In this document: one piece after another, positions 62,437 to 64,000 of the stretch
How positions within the stretch are numbered: position 1 is the stretch's first letter
Layout of the letters: each line of letters starts with the position of its first letter
Source: Clostridium grantii DSM 8605
Lineage (GTDB): Bacteria > Bacillota > Clostridia > Clostridiales > Clostridiaceae
Direction of reading: 5' to 3'
Length of the DNA: 64,000 nt
Assembly: GCF_900129965.1 (NCBI RefSeq)
Contig: NZ_FQXM01000013.1
Coordinates: forward strand, 19,555 to 83,554
The notes under the pieces: model-generated
Seen by the model: the letters and a program-made list of their open reading frames with translations, nothing else
Database searches by the model: none
What the model was told of the DNA's origin: nothing
Translations under genes and position numbers: made by a program

Positions 62437-64000
62437 CTATTTCATAAACAATATATTAGTAACTAATCTAGGATATAATCTACTTCCTAAATCCTTTCCT
62501 GTCTCGCTATGAACTTGGTCTGTTGCACATTGCTCATTGCAAGGTACAGTTTGCCAGAAAGCGTGCACTCTATCCCACTCAATTATTTCTTCTTCAGTGA
62601 AATCCATATTTAATATATCTTCTGCAGCATATTGGCATAAGAAAATTTTACTCATCCATGTATTATTACTTGTAGAAGAAAGTTTCCACCCACCTGAAAC
62701 TGGGTCTAAGCAAATACCTTTAACTAGTATAGTATCAAGATGTGCTTTTAAAACTTTTACAAGTTTTGAGTATCTTCCATCCTCACTAACAGCATCTTTA
62801 TCTCCTATAACATAAGGGAAAACAAGACCTTCTATAGCAGGAATAATTCTTGATTCATTTCCACTTTCAAAAACAGCTGGGATATATTTTTCATTAACAT
62901 CGAATTTTTCTACTAAGCTATCACATAAATTTAAAGCTTTTTGTTGCATTTCCATAGCTTTTTCATTTTTGCCTAGCTTGTTATAAAGATCTTCCATACA
63001 AACATACGCAGCCCATGTTTTTACTGCTAGATATAGATTATTTCTTGCTTGCCCTAAACTTATGTCCAAACTATCATAAGTAGTTATTTCTGCGCCAGTT
63101 CCACAACGTAAACTATCTGTATCAATTATTCCATCGTCATTTAAATCTCTTGCTAATAATGATTCATAGCATTTATCAAATAAATCCAAATTATTATTAA
63201 CCCATTCATTATCTCCTGCATTAAGTGCATAAACAGCTCCACAAAGAACCCAGTTTACCAATTGCTCTGCTGTCATATATCCAAAACAGCCGCTTAAATT
63301 TGATCTTTCATAGGAAGAGTATGCTTTTGGAGAAAACATGTTTGCCACACCCATATCATGAGTGAAAGAAATTCCGCCTTTATACTTCTTTCCTTCTAAA
63401 TCTTTAACCCCTTCATCATAAGAATATCTATCTACAAATAAATCAAGAGAATTCTTCATAGTCCAAGGGTGATATTTCATTTCCCAGTGTAAATGGTCCA
63501 CAGTTAAATCAAAGGTATTCATCATTCTATATTCACCTTCGTTTGCTACCCAAAGGTATTTATTATCCTTATCTAATAATAATTCTGTATTTGCATAATA
63601 GCTGTGAGTTGAATGAGCTATTAAGAATTTTCTATACTCATTTAATTTACTTTCCTCTAGTTCCTTATCCTTTGAATCACAAATATTAATATAGTAATCT
63701 TTATTTTTCAATAAAAATTCCATAACTTCTTCTAAATCCTCAAATAATTCTGTGTAAGCAAATTTACTTTTTATTCCAGATGTAATGTTTCCACCTTGAT
63801 ATGTAGCAAAAGCAAAGTGCATAGTTTTCTTGCTGTAAGGTTTAACTTTTATTCTAAGAACCACCTCATTACCTAATTTATTAAGTAGTGGGGATTTTTT
63901 ATCCATCATTTCTAATAAAGTCATCCAATCAATATTTTCTTGGATTTCTTCAGAAGCTTCACAACCAAAGCCATATCTTGTATCTACAGCTCCCCCCAAT
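62437..64000 (-). CDS. GH52 beta-xylosidase, C-terminal part
   Basis: The frame is open to the right edge; about 520 residues of a protein that is about 700 in the family are visible. GH52 landmarks are present: the nucleophile region NEGEYRMMNTFDLTVDHLHWE, the pair HDMGVANMFSPKAYSSYE, and the acid/base region RCGTGAEITTYDSLDISLGQAR. The family hydrolyses xylose from xylo-oligosaccharides by a retaining mechanism. No signal peptide can be judged since the start is outside. It suggests use of plant xylan fragments. Confidence 0.9.
   Translation of the reverse strand, partial: LGGAVDTRYGFGCEASEEIQENIDWMTLLEMMDKKSPLLNKLGNEVVLRIKVKPYSKKTMHFAFATYQGGNITSGIKSKFAYTELFEDLEEVMEFLLKNKDYYINICDSKDKELEESKLNEYRKFLIAHSTHSYYANTELLLDKDNKYLWVANEGEYRMMNTFDLTVDHLHWEMKYHPWTMKNSLDLFVDRYSYDEGVKDLEGKKYKGGISFTHDMGVANMFSPKAYSSYERSNLSGCFGYMTAEQLVNWVLCGAVYALNAGDNEWVNNNLDLFDKCYESLLARDLNDDGIIDTDSLRCGTGAEITTYDSLDISLGQARNNLYLAVKTWAAYVCMEDLYNKLGKNEKAMEMQQKALNLCDSLVEKFDVNEKYIPAVFESGNESRIIPAIEGLVFPYVIGDKDAVSEDGRYSKLVKVLKAHLDTILVKGICLDPVSGGWKLSSTSNNTWMSKIFLCQYAAEDILNMDFTEEEIIEWDRVHAFWQTVPCNEQCATDQVHSETGKDLGSRLYPRLVTNILFMK

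Overview
The window is low-G+C Firmicute DNA, most likely from a spore-forming anaerobe of the genus Clostridium or a close relative. The evidence is AT-rich intergenic DNA with strong AGGAGG-type ribosome binding sites, a valS T-box leader, a clostridial-type 6S RNA, a PdaB-type sporulation deacetylase, a collagen-like protein of the kind found on spore surfaces, a UGA-encoded selenoprotein, and many c-di-GMP and YesMN-type two-component proteins. No rRNA, tRNA, CRISPR array or complete insertion sequence was seen.

Layout. 1-3.5 kb (+ strand): the C-terminal end of a collagen-like surface protein, a GT2-TPR glycosyltransferase, and a CheX-like/CheY-like pair. 3.5-15.8 kb (- strand): a MacB/FtsX-type ABC exporter, two membrane proteins (DUF2177, DUF1295), a fused FakA-FakB-like (DAK2-DegV) protein, a PAS-PAS-GGDEF-HD-GYP protein, and a fucose-isomerase-like/DUF4867 operon. 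15.9-18.3 kb: a c-di-GMP-I riboswitch with terminator, an orphan ribosome binding site, a large unassigned structured RNA, a secreted protein whose start codon lacks a ribosome binding site, and a cupin-HD-GYP protein. 18.4-22.9 kb: a TetR/aldo-keto reductase operon with twin operators, aspA, an Lrp regulator and 6S RNA.

23-36 kb is mostly carbohydrate uptake and regulation: mglBAC preceded by a binding protein-LytS-YesN three-component system with a direct-repeat site at the mglB promoter, then an AraC regulator divergent from a sulfatase, then patA and dapH of the acetylase branch of lysine/DAP synthesis. 36-46 kb is housekeeping: a tandem OB-fold SSB, pdaB, DUF4364, a YVTN propeller, a TSCPD protein, a small Cys-rich protein, an M42 peptidase, folC and valS with its T-box. 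A hepT toxin remnant lies upstream. 46-57 kb: a kinase-like protein, a DUF3810 metalloprotease, three paralogous proteins built of carboxypeptidase-regulatory-like domains, and a LacI-controlled cluster of a sodium-solute symporter and two double SnoaL-like proteins.

57-64 kb is the most disturbed region. It holds a proton antiporter, a HesB-like selenoprotein with Sec37 and an adjacent SECIS hairpin, DUF302, an in-frame chimera of a decayed radical SAM/SPASM enzyme and thioredoxin reductase, a 38-residue Cys-rich peptide, an ArsM-like methyltransferase, an IS3 transposase remnant, and the C-terminal part of a GH52 beta-xylosidase. The selenoprotein and the methyltransferase/peptide operon share CsoR/CstR-like operators, which suggests a thiol- or metal-responsive regulon and possibly a decaying peptide-modification cluster.

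The best candidates for something undescribed are the riboswitch/orphan-SD/large-RNA arrangement at 16.05-17.1 kb and the CsoR-linked selenoprotein and Cys-rich-peptide locus at 58.7-62.1 kb. All domain calls come from reading the sequence and remembered family motifs. No database search was run.
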